Shown here: piece by piece, positions 33,011 to 40,612 of the stretch
How positions within the stretch are numbered: the stretch's first letter is position 1
How the letters are laid out: each line of letters begins with the position of its first letter
Assembly: GCF_014649855.1 (NCBI RefSeq)
Contig: NZ_BMTV01000034.1
Span: 1 to 42,278 of the forward strand
Length of the DNA stretch: 42,278 nt
Origin: Streptomyces roseolus
GTDB taxonomy: Bacteria > Actinomycetota > Actinomycetes > Streptomycetales > Streptomycetaceae
Direction: 5' to 3'
The notes under the pieces: model-generated
Told to the model about the DNA's origin: nothing
Databases searched by the model: none
The model's input: only the letters and a program-made list of their open reading frames with translations
Position numbers and translations under genes: made by a program

Positions 33011-34462
33011 TTATGCGGGATCGTCTCCCTTTTTCTTTAGCTGGTATGCGTATCCGCGACCAGCTGTTCCGGGTTTATGCTCGATTTCGCCCGCCTCAAT
33101 GAGAGTCTCGAAGATTTTCTTCATTTTACTCTCACTGCCGATCCCGGTCAATTTACGAGCCTGCTCGTTCTTGATGGAATCATTGTCGTTCAGGTACTCC
33201 ACCACCTGCTGGGCAGGGGAAGCGAGACTTTCATGTCGAACGGTTACCAGGACTGAATTAACGCTTTCAGTGATGGTTGGGGAGCGAAGGTTCAGCTTCT
33301 TCATCGACTCGAAGGCCGTGTTGAGGCCCTCACCCACATCCTTATTCGGTGGATTCGGGAATCGATTCAGATGGCGAACGAGGTACGGGTTCCTGCTGAG
33401 GCGTTCGTCGAGAATGTTGCTGGTTGTAATGTGGCCAGGAAGTCGTCCGGGACTCTGGATCTCAATTCGATTCTCGAAGATTCGAATGTGGATGTCATCT
33501 GTTACCGAGTAGTCCCGGTGAAGTACTGCGTTAGTGATGATCTCGTGGAGTGCCTCATGGGGATACTTGACGTTGCGAAGGCCGTCTTCATCGAGGTATG
33601 CCGCCGCAGATACGACCTGGACAGTCTTGTCGACAGCGTCGTAGATCTGTTTGTAGAGGGCTCCCTCGATGGTCACGGGGTCCTCGACAAGCCGATCCCT
33701 GGACTGCTCCTCACTGCTGTACCGGTAGATCTTGATCCCACACCGTTTTGGAAGACACGCTTGAGGCTCGTCAGCAAAGAGGAGCGCGGCGGCCACAACC
33801 GGATGTCCCGAGACGAGGAGGTGTTGCTTTCTCAGGTAGGTTTCTGGTTCTGAGACTGGCACCGCACTGAGGAGGTACTCGATGATCGCTTCCGAGTTTG
33901 TTACGACGTCTACGCCGATTGGCAGTGTCTCGGACTCGAACGATTCGAGGCCCTTTTGCCGGCGGAGCGCTGTAAGGGACTCTTCCGAAACTACCGGGAC
34001 GTTCTGAGCGCTGAGGCGCTTATAGATCTTCCCATCGGCAGTCTTTCGAATGGATCGAGATTTTCTTGCGTTGATGTGCAGGACGTAACCGGGAAGTTGG
34101 TCGGCGAAAAGGAACTCTCCTTCGAGGTCTGTCCCGAAAGGGGAGACTTCTTCCAATGCGTGGACAAGCTGATTTGCGTCTTCTGGGTCCCCGAATCCAT
34201 CCCAGTGGAATCCAGATGCGGTCTCGGTTATGCCGATATAAAGATCTCCACCGTCTGCATTGCAGAAGGCGGACACTGCCCGAGCTACCTTCGCCGGTGC
34301 GATCCGCTTGTCTTTGAAGTCGATGAAGTGCCCCTCTTGGCGCTCAAGGAGCGTTTCTACCTGCTCTGTCGAAATCTGCACCGTCTCGAACAAAACCCCC
34401 CCTTTTCGGGTTAGTCGCGACTTCCGTGGAACGTTCGAGGTCACGCACTCTCGGAGCTCCAT
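33011..34462 (-). CDS. AlbA_2 / divergent ATPase protein (COG2865-like)
   Basis: Protein of 483 aa. Residues ~35-150 form an AlbA_2 (Schlafen-like) domain: GHFIDFKDKRIAPAKVARAV, DGGDLYIGITE. Residues ~300-395 form a GHKL-type ATP-binding region of the HATPase_c_4 class (HEIITNAVLHRDYSVTDDIH, VGEGLNTAFESMKKL). A winged helix is likely near 405-470. Related proteins are called transcriptional regulators or occur in defence islands. The start is uncertain: ATG 34462, or TTG/GTG about 70 bases later where the homologous part begins. One 60-base line (33061-33120) counts to 50% GC, well below the host style, marking recent acquisition. Confidence 0.82.
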   Translation of the reverse strand: MELRECVTSNVPRKSRLTRKGGVLFETVQISTEQVETLLERQEGHFIDFKDKRIAPAKVARAVSAFCNADGGDLYIGITETASGFHWDGFGDPEDANQLVHALEEVSPFGTDLEGEFLFADQLPGYVLHINARKSRSIRKTADGKIYKRLSAQNVPVVSEESLTALRRQKGLESFESETLPIGVDVVTNSEAIIEYLLSAVPVSEPETYLRKQHLLVSGHPVVAAALLFADEPQACLPKRCGIKIYRYSSEEQSRDRLVEDPVTIEGALYKQIYDAVDKTVQVVSAAAYLDEDGLRNVKYPHEALHEIITNAVLHRDYSVTDDIHIRIFENRIEIQSPGRLPGHITTSNILDERLSRNPYLVRHLNRFPNPPNKDVGEGLNTAFESMKKLNLRSPTITESVNSVLVTVRHESLASPAQQVVEYLNDNDSIKNEQARKLTGIGSESKMKKIFETLIEAGEIEHKPGTAGRGYAYQLKKKGDDPA

Positions 34463-34733
34463 GCTGTGTGGGTCACTAACTCTATGTGTCGACGCGTGGT
34501 CGAGGGGCTAGTTCGTGCTGCCAGGGCTCCGCTTCGGGCGAGCGTGCTGGGCCATCTGTGGGCCGTGCGAGGGGATCAGGAGTGACCGAAGGCGACCAAC
34601 AGTGACAGGTCAGCCATGAGGGTGATCCGGGAACGCACAGGTCAGCGGACCCCTCACCTACTGGTTCGCACCCCGGGGGAGGCGGTCAGGCAAGATTGGG
34701 TGTTTCCGTCGCTTCGCAGAAGGTTCGGGCTCG
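34463..34733. other. Gene-free gap between AlbA_2 gene and MTase remnant
   Basis: I see no convincing gene here. It should contain the promoter for the AlbA_2 gene and decayed sequence past the methyltransferase fragment's stop. No repeats or RNA structures were recognised. Confidence 0.4.
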
Positions 34734-35183
34734 TCAGCCTCTGGGCCACGCATCCGCCGGCGCGGGTAGGTCAAGGGCAGCAGCCGGGACGTGCGCGCCG
34801 AGCAGCGGAGGAAGAGCGTTGCCAATGTGCTCAGCCGCGTCGCGCCCTGCCCATGGAAAGCTACGGGGGAAGGTCTGCAGCTGGCCCGCTTCGTCGTGGG
34901 TCAGGCGTGGTAGCTCAGCACCACCAGGCGCTACGAGTCGGAGGCGTCTGACCTTGCCCGTGACAGTTGACACAGGCTCATCAGATGCTCGGCGCCCACG
35001 CGCCCTGGGGTCGACGTCAGTGCCGTAGTTGCTGATCACCTCGAAGGGGTGTGAGCGGCCCAGGGCTTCTCCCATGCTCACCCACGGCAGCAACAGGGAA
35101 TCTTCCCCGTGGTGCCCCTTCCAGAAAGACCGATGAGTCGGTGGCGGCAGCGCAGCCTTCCCGTCTCGTCGGGCGATCCCGCC
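34734..35183 (-). pseudogene. C-terminal fragment of a DNA cytosine methyltransferase
   Basis: About 150 codons matching the end of the intact neighbouring methyltransferase: IAR..GKAALPPPTH, then LPWVSMGEALGRSHPFEVIS, the VSTVTGKVRRLRLVAPGG stretch and motif X IGNALPPLLGAHV. The homologous frame is closed by an in-frame TAG at 35186-35184 on its 5' side; motifs I, IV, VI and VIII are all missing. So only the C-terminal domain remains. It is clearly diverged from the intact copy, so it is a paralogue remnant, not a fresh duplication. The first ATG inside (35093) could give a 119-aa peptide, probably without function. Confidence 0.8.
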
Positions 35184-35262
35184 CTAGGTCGGACCAAGAA
35201 CCAGGGCAAGAAGTAATGCCGAAGAGATCCGCACCATGAGGCACTTGGCTCACGCCGAGAGG

Positions 35263-36276
35263 TCACAGCGAACCACCAGGGTGGACCAGTGCAGGCTTGG
35301 CATCCAGACCCAGCGCAGCGGCGAGTACGTGTTCGGCCAAGCGCAGCGGCATTGCGTTGCCTATCTGTTGGAACACGTCTCTCCCGAACCATGGGTGGTC
35401 AAGTGGGAACCCCTGAAGGCGGCCTGCCTCGTAAGCGGTTAGTCGAGGCAGGTCGGTGCCATTCATTGTCAAGACCCGGTTGCGGCCTACTTTACCTGTG
35501 ACTGTGAAAGCCGGCTGATCGGAGAGACGCCTACCGCGAGCCGCTGGATTCCCACTGGAGCCGTAGTTGGAGACCAAGACGAAAGGAGTTTCACGCTCCA
35601 ACACCTCGCCCATAGACACCCATGGCGACAGTCCTGGGGTGTCCATAGTGTCGGACAGATCCTTGCGATACCGCTGGTGCGTCGGCTGAGGGAGTACTGC
35701 CACTCCGTGACTGCGTGCGATCAGCACTGCGCGGGATCGGGTCTGCGGCACGCCGAACTCCTCAGCACGTAGTACTCCGTGCACGACCGAGTAACCCTCA
35801 GCGCGCAGCGCTTTCCCCACAGCCTCCCAGACCGGCAAAACGGCCGGCACCTGCTCCAGCACGATTGCTTCATATGGACGGTTGGCATCCACAGCAGCCA
35901 GGGCCCAACGCAGTGGTTCCAATACCAAGGCCGTCCGCTCGTCTTCCATTGCGGCTAGACATGTTGAGACGTCCTCCCGGTTCGTCATACGTTGCAGAAA
36001 GTGCTGCACACTCTCTAGCGCACGTCGTCCAGCCCCGTGACCAGCGACGGAGAAAGTCTGGCAAGGTGGCCCGCCGGCTAGGACGTTGGCGTCTGGGAAG
36101 TCGGCCGGGGAGAACTCCCGCACGTCCCCTTCCACAGTTGCCAGCCCTGAAGCTCGCCGGGTGGCGCAGGCGCCTTTATCCCATTCGATACCGACTGAGG
36201 GAACTCCCAAGTTGCCCGCGGCTAGATCCAGGCCGCCAACTCCGGCAAACAGGTCTATCAATCTGAAATCGGCCAC
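35263..36276 (-). CDS. C5 DNA cytosine methyltransferase (Dcm-like)
   Basis: Methyltransferase of about 337 aa. Motifs in order: I DLFAGVGGLDLA, IV GGPPCQTFSVAG with the catalytic cysteine, VI LEQVPAVL (EQV instead of the usual ENV), VIII QTRSRAVLIA, a target-recognition/IX region near VSMGEVLERETPF...AFTVTGKV, and X IGNAMPLRLAEHV. It transfers methyl from SAM to cytosine C5. The target sequence cannot be read from the gene. GTG 36276 places motif I at residue 8 as normal; an ATG at 36309 (with a TTA codon) is the alternative. It is divergent from the DUF6602 gene and in the same direction as the SRA nuclease and Vsr genes. Confidence 0.93.
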   Translation of the reverse strand: MADFRLIDLFAGVGGLDLAAGNLGVPSVGIEWDKGACATRRASGLATVEGDVREFSPADFPDANVLAGGPPCQTFSVAGHGAGRRALESVQHFLQRMTNREDVSTCLAAMEDERTALVLEPLRWALAAVDANRPYEAIVLEQVPAVLPVWEAVGKALRAEGYSVVHGVLRAEEFGVPQTRSRAVLIARSHGVAVLPQPTHQRYRKDLSDTMDTPGLSPWVSMGEVLERETPFVLVSNYGSSGNPAARGRRLSDQPAFTVTGKVGRNRVLTMNGTDLPRLTAYEAGRLQGFPLDHPWFGRDVFQQIGNAMPLRLAEHVLAAALGLDAKPALVHPGGSL

Positions 36277-36423
36277 AATCCCCCACTTTCGAATGGCTAA
36301 GCATGCCACGGAGATGGTAGTAGGTTCGGATCATCTTCGTGTGCTTCACATTTCACGGGAATCAGGCAGACTCTGCTTCTGGCCACAGGCGCCAAACCCA
36401 GGGCCGAGCTTGCGAGCGCAACG

Positions 36424-36438
36424 TATGATCCACGGGTG
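36424..36438 (+). promoter_or_regulatory. Leaderless-type promoter of the DUF6602 gene
   Basis: TATGAT (36424-36429) ends six bases before the GTG start at 36436 and no ribosome site intervenes, which suits a leaderless transcript. No clear -35 box was found. Confidence 0.4.
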
Positions 36439-37242
36439 ACTACAGAAAAACTAGGAAAAATCCTCAGCTCCGTGGCGAAAAGAATGCGTGCCGACTTCGA
36501 GCAGTCTCAGAACTTTAACCATAACGGCGAGGCCGGAACGTCGCGCGAAGTGCTCATCCATCAGTTTCTTTCCGGGTACTTACCTACGCATGTCGAAGCA
36601 GTGCATAATGCAGAGGTCATCGCCGCGAATGGTGACGTGTCTCCGCAAGCCGACATCGTCCTTATCGATCGCGGAACGCCGCCGTTTACCACCCTCCAGG
36701 GATTCCGCATCATCCCCAACGAATGCGTATACGGCGTGGTCGAAGTCAAGACCAAGCTTGACGGGACCCAACTCCTAGACGCCTGCAGTAAGATCAGCCG
36801 GATGCGCAGGATGCCCAAGTCGGCGTACCGCCCGATCGCCGGCGTGATTCCTCGTTCCACCAAGGCATACGGCGAGACTCACGACTTCTTCCCGACGTCG
36901 GGCATGATCGTGGCATTCGACAGCCTCAAACTTGAGACTATCGGAGCTCATCTTGTGGACTGGTGCCGGGCCCGTAACCCCGTTGAGTGGCCGGACAGCG
37001 TGTGGGTCGCAGGCAAAGGGCATCTTCAATGGGGAGACCCCCGTACGGGCTCGCTCTTCAGGTCTCCGCACGCGGGAGCTTCGCTCTACCAGATCGATGC
37101 CGAACCCGAGCAAGACATCCTGCTTCCGCTGGCCCTTCACCTCAATATTCACTTCTCTGATGCTTGGATGAATCCGCTCGACCTCGTCCCCTATTCGGGA
37201 ACTACGCCATTGGGGCAGATTTCAAAGCGTTGGACGGTTTAA
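36436..37242 (+). CDS. DUF6602 protein with PD-(D/E)XK-like nuclease core
   Basis: Protein of 268 aa resembling the DUF6602 family. Its core looks like a PD-(D/E)XK nuclease: SREVLIHQFLSGYLP (N-terminal helix with E), SPQADIVLID (D), then VYGVVEVKTKL (E-x-K). The rest is mixed alpha/beta with SGMIVAFDS. A nuclease role in restriction or defence is inferred. The gene is the only one on the + strand of the cargo, between two nuclease/methylase genes, and uses codons rare in Streptomyces (CTA, AAA, ACA). Codon 49 is TTA (36580-36582), which needs the bldA tRNA, so synthesis could be developmentally delayed. Confidence 0.8.
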   Translation: MTTEKLGKILSSVAKRMRADFEQSQNFNHNGEAGTSREVLIHQFLSGYLPTHVEAVHNAEVIAANGDVSPQADIVLIDRGTPPFTTLQGFRIIPNECVYGVVEVKTKLDGTQLLDACSKISRMRRMPKSAYRPIAGVIPRSTKAYGETHDFFPTSGMIVAFDSLKLETIGAHLVDWCRARNPVEWPDSVWVAGKGHLQWGDPRTGSLFRSPHAGASLYQIDAEPEQDILLPLALHLNIHFSDAWMNPLDLVPYSGTTPLGQISKRWTV

Positions 37243-37254
37243 GGGGATCAGCAT

Positions 37255-37297
37255 AAGTTCCTCTCTGTTCTAAAGGGGTGCGAACAGAGAGGAACTT
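37255..37297. terminator. Bidirectional 16-bp hairpin between convergent cargo genes
   Basis: AAGTTCCTCTCTGTTC (37255-37270) and its exact complement (37282-37297) flank an 11-nt loop. It lies between the stops of the DUF6602 gene and the SRA-like nuclease gene and would serve both. Confidence 0.85.
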
Positions 37298-37312
37298 GTG
37301 CGCGCGGCCAAT

Positions 37313-38422
37313 CTAGGGAACGACCGATCCAACGAAATGGCCGGCGTCAGATCGATACACCACCTCGACGTCATAGCGATCAAGCAGTGCGTACATGTCA
37401 GGTGCGGGAGCCGATGGCAACAGGATGACGCGCTTAGGCTCGCCCTGATGAACAGGTGTCTTGACGTAGCGGCTGTAGTCCAGGATCTGCCCGAGAGCCA
37501 TCCGGATGTCCTCTCGGGAGTTCGAGCCCTTCGCCTCGTACAGAACGTGATCTGTTGCGTCGTACAGGTCAGTGCGAAGCGTTGAAGTGAGGCCCTTCAC
37601 CTTGATCTGGAACGCACCGGTCTGGTGTCCAGCAGACTCCAAGTGGGCCTTGTAGGCCTGCGTCAGCTCAGCCTCGTGCCGGACGGCGACCGTAGCAGCC
37701 GTGGCGGCACGAATGCTCAGCTTGGTACCGAAAGTCTCAGGGACCACGAAGGTCCCGCTGGTTTCCGTGTTGGGGGCGGGCCTCCGCCCAGCGGTCTTCT
37801 TGCGGACGCGCTGCTTAGGGAGCGGCAGGGCGCCGGTGGTTGCCGGTTCGGACTGGAACATCGCTGCGGTGACGGGTTGGAAGGGAACGAGCTCAGCTGT
37901 GGTCTCGGCGGCGGCAGGGATCACGTCTTGCGCGGCGTGCTGGACAGCACCTTCGGGGCGGAGCCGGAACACGATGACGCTGCGTTCCTGACCGTCCTCG
38001 CCATGCACTCGACGCCAGACGTACGGCTGCATGCCGTCCAGGGTGAACATCCCCAGATACCGGTGGGTCTTTGTGTCACTCCCGGGCACCTTGCCTACGC
38101 GCGTGAACACGCGAAGTACACGGTCCTGCTCTGCGTGTCGCAGGATCGCCCGGTTCCCTGAGCCAGCAACTCCATCGAAGGTCTGATCGCCTGACTTGCC
38201 TGCACCGGTGTACTCGAAAACCGGCCCCAACTCGTCTTCCTCAGCCAACCAGCCGTCGTAGTAGCCGGCTTTCTCGCCCACATCCGGGTCCGAGTAGAGG
38301 TTGACGCTGTGCATGTCGTCTGAGGGGCAGATCCCTCCCTGAGGGCTTCCACCAAACGCAGCACGGATCTCGGTGCGCGTACGCACGTCGCCGGGGTTGA
38401 TCACTTCAACGCTAGCGGTCAT
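37313..38422 (-). CDS. SRA-like / PD-(D/E)XK restriction endonuclease
   Basis: Protein of 369 aa. Residues ~30-155 look like a modified-base-reading SRA/YDG-type domain of the ScoMcrA kind: GYYDGWLAEEDELGPVFEYT, GNRAILRHAEQDRVLRVF, RYLGMFTLDGM. A Lys/Arg/Pro-rich linker (200-225) follows. The C-terminal nuclease carries TLRTDLYDATDHVLYEAKGS (D285, E296, K298), the PD-(D/E)XK signature. By family such proteins cut DNA carrying particular base modifications. Start is at 38422. It lies between Vsr and the methyltransferase on the same strand. Whether it is the restriction partner of the methyltransferase or an independent modification-dependent enzyme is unclear. Confidence 0.83.
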   Translation of the reverse strand: MTASVEVINPGDVRTRTEIRAAFGGSPQGGICPSDDMHSVNLYSDPDVGEKAGYYDGWLAEEDELGPVFEYTGAGKSGDQTFDGVAGSGNRAILRHAEQDRVLRVFTRVGKVPGSDTKTHRYLGMFTLDGMQPYVWRRVHGEDGQERSVIVFRLRPEGAVQHAAQDVIPAAAETTAELVPFQPVTAAMFQSEPATTGALPLPKQRVRKKTAGRRPAPNTETSGTFVVPETFGTKLSIRAATAATVAVRHEAELTQAYKAHLESAGHQTGAFQIKVKGLTSTLRTDLYDATDHVLYEAKGSNSREDIRMALGQILDYSRYVKTPVHQGEPKRVILLPSAPAPDMYALLDRYDVEVVYRSDAGHFVGSVVP

Positions 38423-38541
38423 GCCTGGACCCTAGATCACGGCGCTGACAGTCGTCGTTGCGTACCTGGTTCCACGATGTCCCGGACTGTCGCCCATCAG
38501 CGCACCTGCTTCTTGCCAACCCGCTTCAGCCGTCGCCCTAA

Positions 38542-38991
38542 TCACTGGGCAGCGGTCTGCCGACGGGCCGACACCACGTCGTGAACGCGCGCGGCGACTG
38601 CATCCGGTGCCTCGTGTTCCCAGAAGCGCAAGACCACCCAGCCCAAGGCGCTCAGGTGCTCCGTGGTCTCCTGATTGCGCATCACATTGCGCTCCAACTT
38701 CGCCCGCCACCAATCGGCGTTCGACTTCGGGCTGGTCGCGTGGATAGGGCAACCGTGCCAGAAGCATCCGTCAAGAAGTACGGCGATCTTATGTCTGGTG
38801 AAGGCGATGTCGATGCTTCGCCGAGACAGGCCAGGCACCGGGACGTGGACTCGGTAGCGTAGTCCTGCCTGGTGAAGGATCCGCCGAACGGCAAGCTCTG
38901 GAGATGTATCACGGCAACGCTGCCGACTCATGCGAGTGGCAATGGCGCTAGACGGGGACAAGGGGGAGGCCATGGCCTCAGTTTTCCCCAC
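38542..38991 (-). CDS. vsr: Very short patch repair endonuclease
   Basis: Vsr nuclease of 143-149 aa that nicks next to T:G mismatches arising by deamination of 5-methylcytosine. Signature residues are visible: RMSRQRCRDTSPELAVRRIL, then D61 in RSIDIAFTRHKIAVLLDGCF and the zinc/active-site WHGCPIH (H79, C81, H84). Starts at GTG 38991 and ATG 38973 are both possible. Vsr genes usually accompany C5 methyltransferases, so it probably protects the element's own methylated sites. The SRA-nuclease gene follows 119 bases downstream. Confidence 0.93.
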   Translation of the reverse strand: MGKTEAMASPLSPSSAIATRMSRQRCRDTSPELAVRRILHQAGLRYRVHVPVPGLSRRSIDIAFTRHKIAVLLDGCFWHGCPIHATSPKSNADWWRAKLERNVMRNQETTEHLSALGWVVLRFWEHEAPDAVAARVHDVVSARRQTAAQ

Positions 38992-39139
38992 ATCGGCACT
39001 AGCTAGAACTCAGAGCAAGCAGGGCTCCAGCAGGGCGGCGTGGGCCATCCGTGGACAAGTGCCGCTCAGCTGGGTGCAAGCATCGCGTCAAACAGCAGCG
39101 CTGTCTGATGGGCAAGATCTCTCCGAGGTCGTATGCAGA

Positions 39140-39167
39140 GAAGCCCCGGACTTGGGTCCGGGGCTTC
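39140..39167. terminator. Terminator separating cargo and small-gene operon
   Basis: GAAGCCCCGGAC (39140-39151) pairs perfectly with GTCCGGGGCTTC (39156-39167) with a TTGG loop. It follows the stop of the minus-strand small-gene operon. Its sequence is close to that of the hairpin after tRNA-Val. The remaining bases from 38992 to 39139 hold no visible gene. Confidence 0.75.
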
Positions 39168-39190
39168 GACTCGTTGGCGGTGCGTAGCTG

Positions 39191-39538
39191 CTAACCGAAG
39201 GCCGCCGCGGGCAGCCGAGGGCCTGCATCTCCTCCCTCGCGTGCGGCAGAGTTCGGCCTAGGGAGACGGTGGCCGCGACTTACGGCCACGCGGAGTGTGT
39301 CCCGCAAGGCTTCCGTGAGATCCACCGCCAGGAGGCGGAGTTCCGTCGGCCCGGACTCCGCATCGGCGATTACCTCCTTGGCGTGTTCCAGGAGCGCCTG
39401 TCCGACGTCGAGTTGGGCGGCTTCCGTAGTGTCGGCCAGGCGGGACAGGCGGCTGCTATCGTCGTCAGTGCTCAGGTAGCAGGGTTTACCATCCGGCCCC
39501 GACCACGGGAGGAGGCGGAGCTCGCTGTGGGCTTTCAT
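39191..39538 (-). CDS. Hypothetical protein ending the small-gene operon
   Basis: Protein of 115 aa, MKAHSELRLLPWSGPDGKPC, with a largely helical middle (ALLEHAKEVIADAESGPTEL, LLAVDLTEALRDTLRVAVSR). No known motif. The ATG overlaps the GntR stop (ATGA), so the two are translated together. Function not recognised. Confidence 0.75.
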   Translation of the reverse strand: MKAHSELRLLPWSGPDGKPCYLSTDDDSSRLSRLADTTEAAQLDVGQALLEHAKEVIADAESGPTELRLLAVDLTEALRDTLRVAVSRGHRLPRPNSAAREGGDAGPRLPAAAFG

Positions 39539-40206
39539 CCTTCCGTCTTCCTCTCTTCGATCGTGTGGTGAGTGGTGAAGAGCGCTTCGGTGCGGTCACC
39601 AGGGAGCGTTAGGCGAGCCACCTCGATCACACGGCCTGTGATGTCGGCAGACACTCGCGTGATTGCGAGCACGGCGAGCGTCGTGCTGAGCCGGAGGGTG
39701 GAGGCCTCTTCTGGGGTGGGGAGCCGGGCGGCGACCACTTCTCGGGTCTTCGCCTGTCTGGCGCGAGGCCACGGCAGTTCGGCCGGCTCCAGATCGCGCG
39801 GGACGTAGATGCGGGCCATGCTGTGCGGCCTCTCTCCCTGGTGGGTGAGGCAGAGGAACTCTGTCAGTGGGGTGTGCGAGGGGACCTTGAGTAGGGAGGT
39901 GAGGTCTCCGCGCGCCCGGAGGTTGGTGGTGCGGATCGTGACGTGGAGGTCTACGTCCGGGGTGAGGTGGCCTTCCGCGTATGTGAGTCTGCGGAGGGGG
40001 TGGCGGACGTAGTTGCCCTTGCCGTGGATTTTGTCGATCAGGCCCTCGGCCTGGAGGAGTGCAAGGGCGTTACGCAGGGTTGGGGTGCTCACCTTGTACT
40101 GGGCGGCGAGCCTCGGTTCCGAGGGGAGGCGGGCGCCAGCCTGCAGATGGCCGGCGGTGATTTGGGTCCGGAGGTCGGCGGCGATGGTGTCGCGGAGAGA
40201 CGGCAT
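39535..40206 (-). CDS. GntR/UTRA regulator of the small-gene operon
   Basis: Regulator of 223 aa. The winged helix (about 1-70) reads LRDTIAADLRTQITAGHLQA, RLPSEPRLAAQYKVSTPTLR, GLIDKIHGKGNYV. A UTRA-like effector domain follows (LTEFLCLTHQGERPHSMARI). The ATG at 40206 with AAGGTGGTG upstream is chosen over a longer frame. It is a separate paralogue from the transfer-region GntR. It lies inside an operon of small unknown genes. Confidence 0.88.
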   Translation of the reverse strand: MPSLRDTIAADLRTQITAGHLQAGARLPSEPRLAAQYKVSTPTLRNALALLQAEGLIDKIHGKGNYVRHPLRRLTYAEGHLTPDVDLHVTIRTTNLRARGDLTSLLKVPSHTPLTEFLCLTHQGERPHSMARIYVPRDLEPAELPWPRARQAKTREVVAARLPTPEEASTLRLSTTLAVLAITRVSADITGRVIEVARLTLPGDRTEALFTTHHTIEERKTEG

Positions 40207-40211
40207 GGCGG

Positions 40212-40436
40212 TCACCACCTTCTGAGCACTCGTACGGCGATCAGGCGCGTACGGGTGTGCATCGTCAGGAGTTCGCCCGATTCGAAAAGGAGGCGCTTGG
40301 CACCGCCGGGCAGTTGGCGGAGGTCGGCCACTCGGCACGGTTGGCCGCCGATCTGAATCACGTCGCCGCGCTGCACCGTGGTCGTGGTGATCTCGACCGG
40401 CGAGGCAAGTGCACCGCCCGAGGGATAGCCGTTCAT
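40212..40436 (-). CDS. Small hypothetical protein (74 aa)
   Basis: MNGYPSGGALASPVEITTTT, VQRGDVIQIGGQPCRVADLR, then LLFESGELLTMHTRTRLIAV. The middle is a small beta-barrel-like pattern seen in short SH3/KOW-type proteins. The ATG overlaps the stop of the preceding gene (ATGA); the GntR start follows 5 bases after its stop. No function assigned. Confidence 0.7.
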   Translation of the reverse strand: MNGYPSGGALASPVEITTTTVQRGDVIQIGGQPCRVADLRQLPGGAKRLLFESGELLTMHTRTRLIAVRVLRRW

Positions 40437-40612
40437 GAGGCCGCCTCTGGTGACGTGGTCGCGGAGTGGCAGGGGCAGGCGCACGCTTCGTAGACGACGG
40501 GGATGTCGATTGGTGCCGTCGCCGGGGAGGAGTGCGCGCACTCGTGGTGGGTGCCGATCTGGCAGGCGCTGGACCGATAGGGCGTGGTCGCCGCCGAGGG
40601 GATGCGGATCAT
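40433..40612 (-). CDS. Small Cys/His-rich protein (59 aa)
   Basis: MIRIPSAATTPYRSSACQIG, THHECAHSSP..., VVYEACACPCHSATTSPEAA. Cys and His spacing (C17, H22, H23, C25, H27, C44, C46, C48, H49) suggests one or two bound metal ions. It overlaps both neighbours by four bases. Unknown role; it may bind nucleic acid or a protein. Confidence 0.65.
   Translation of the reverse strand: MIRIPSAATTPYRSSACQIGTHHECAHSSPATAPIDIPVVYEACACPCHSATTSPEAAS

Larger units (their letters stand above)
24702..39190. mobile_element. Actinomycete integrative and conjugative element (AICE), right end unresolved
   Basis: Next to tRNA-Val the order int, xis, repSA-type rep, small spd-like membrane genes, DUF2637, TraB/FtsK, UTRA-GntR regulator, Nudix and a small partner matches pSAM2-like AICEs. 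The left boundary is the tRNA 3' end. The cargo with MTase, nucleases and Vsr probably belongs to it. No second copy of the tRNA 3' end was found up to base 42278, so the right boundary given here (after the Vsr gene and hairpin) is only a guess. The element could end earlier or continue through the small-gene operon and out of the window. Confidence 0.6.

Noticed and set aside
33371..34414. Two + strand frames (160 and 152 codons) opposite the AlbA_2 gene
   Set aside because: No domains, and the minus-strand protein has clear AlbA_2 and ATP-binding motifs across the same bases.
35017..35392. Two short minus-strand frames between MTase fragment and MTase gene
   Set aside because: They are out of frame with the methyltransferase homology and have low-complexity Arg/Gly composition.
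39179..39189. GGTGCGTAGCT, matching the 5' end of tRNA-Val, considered as an attachment-site copy
   Set aside because: Only 11 bases, from the wrong end of the tRNA; element junctions duplicate the 3' part, which is absent here.
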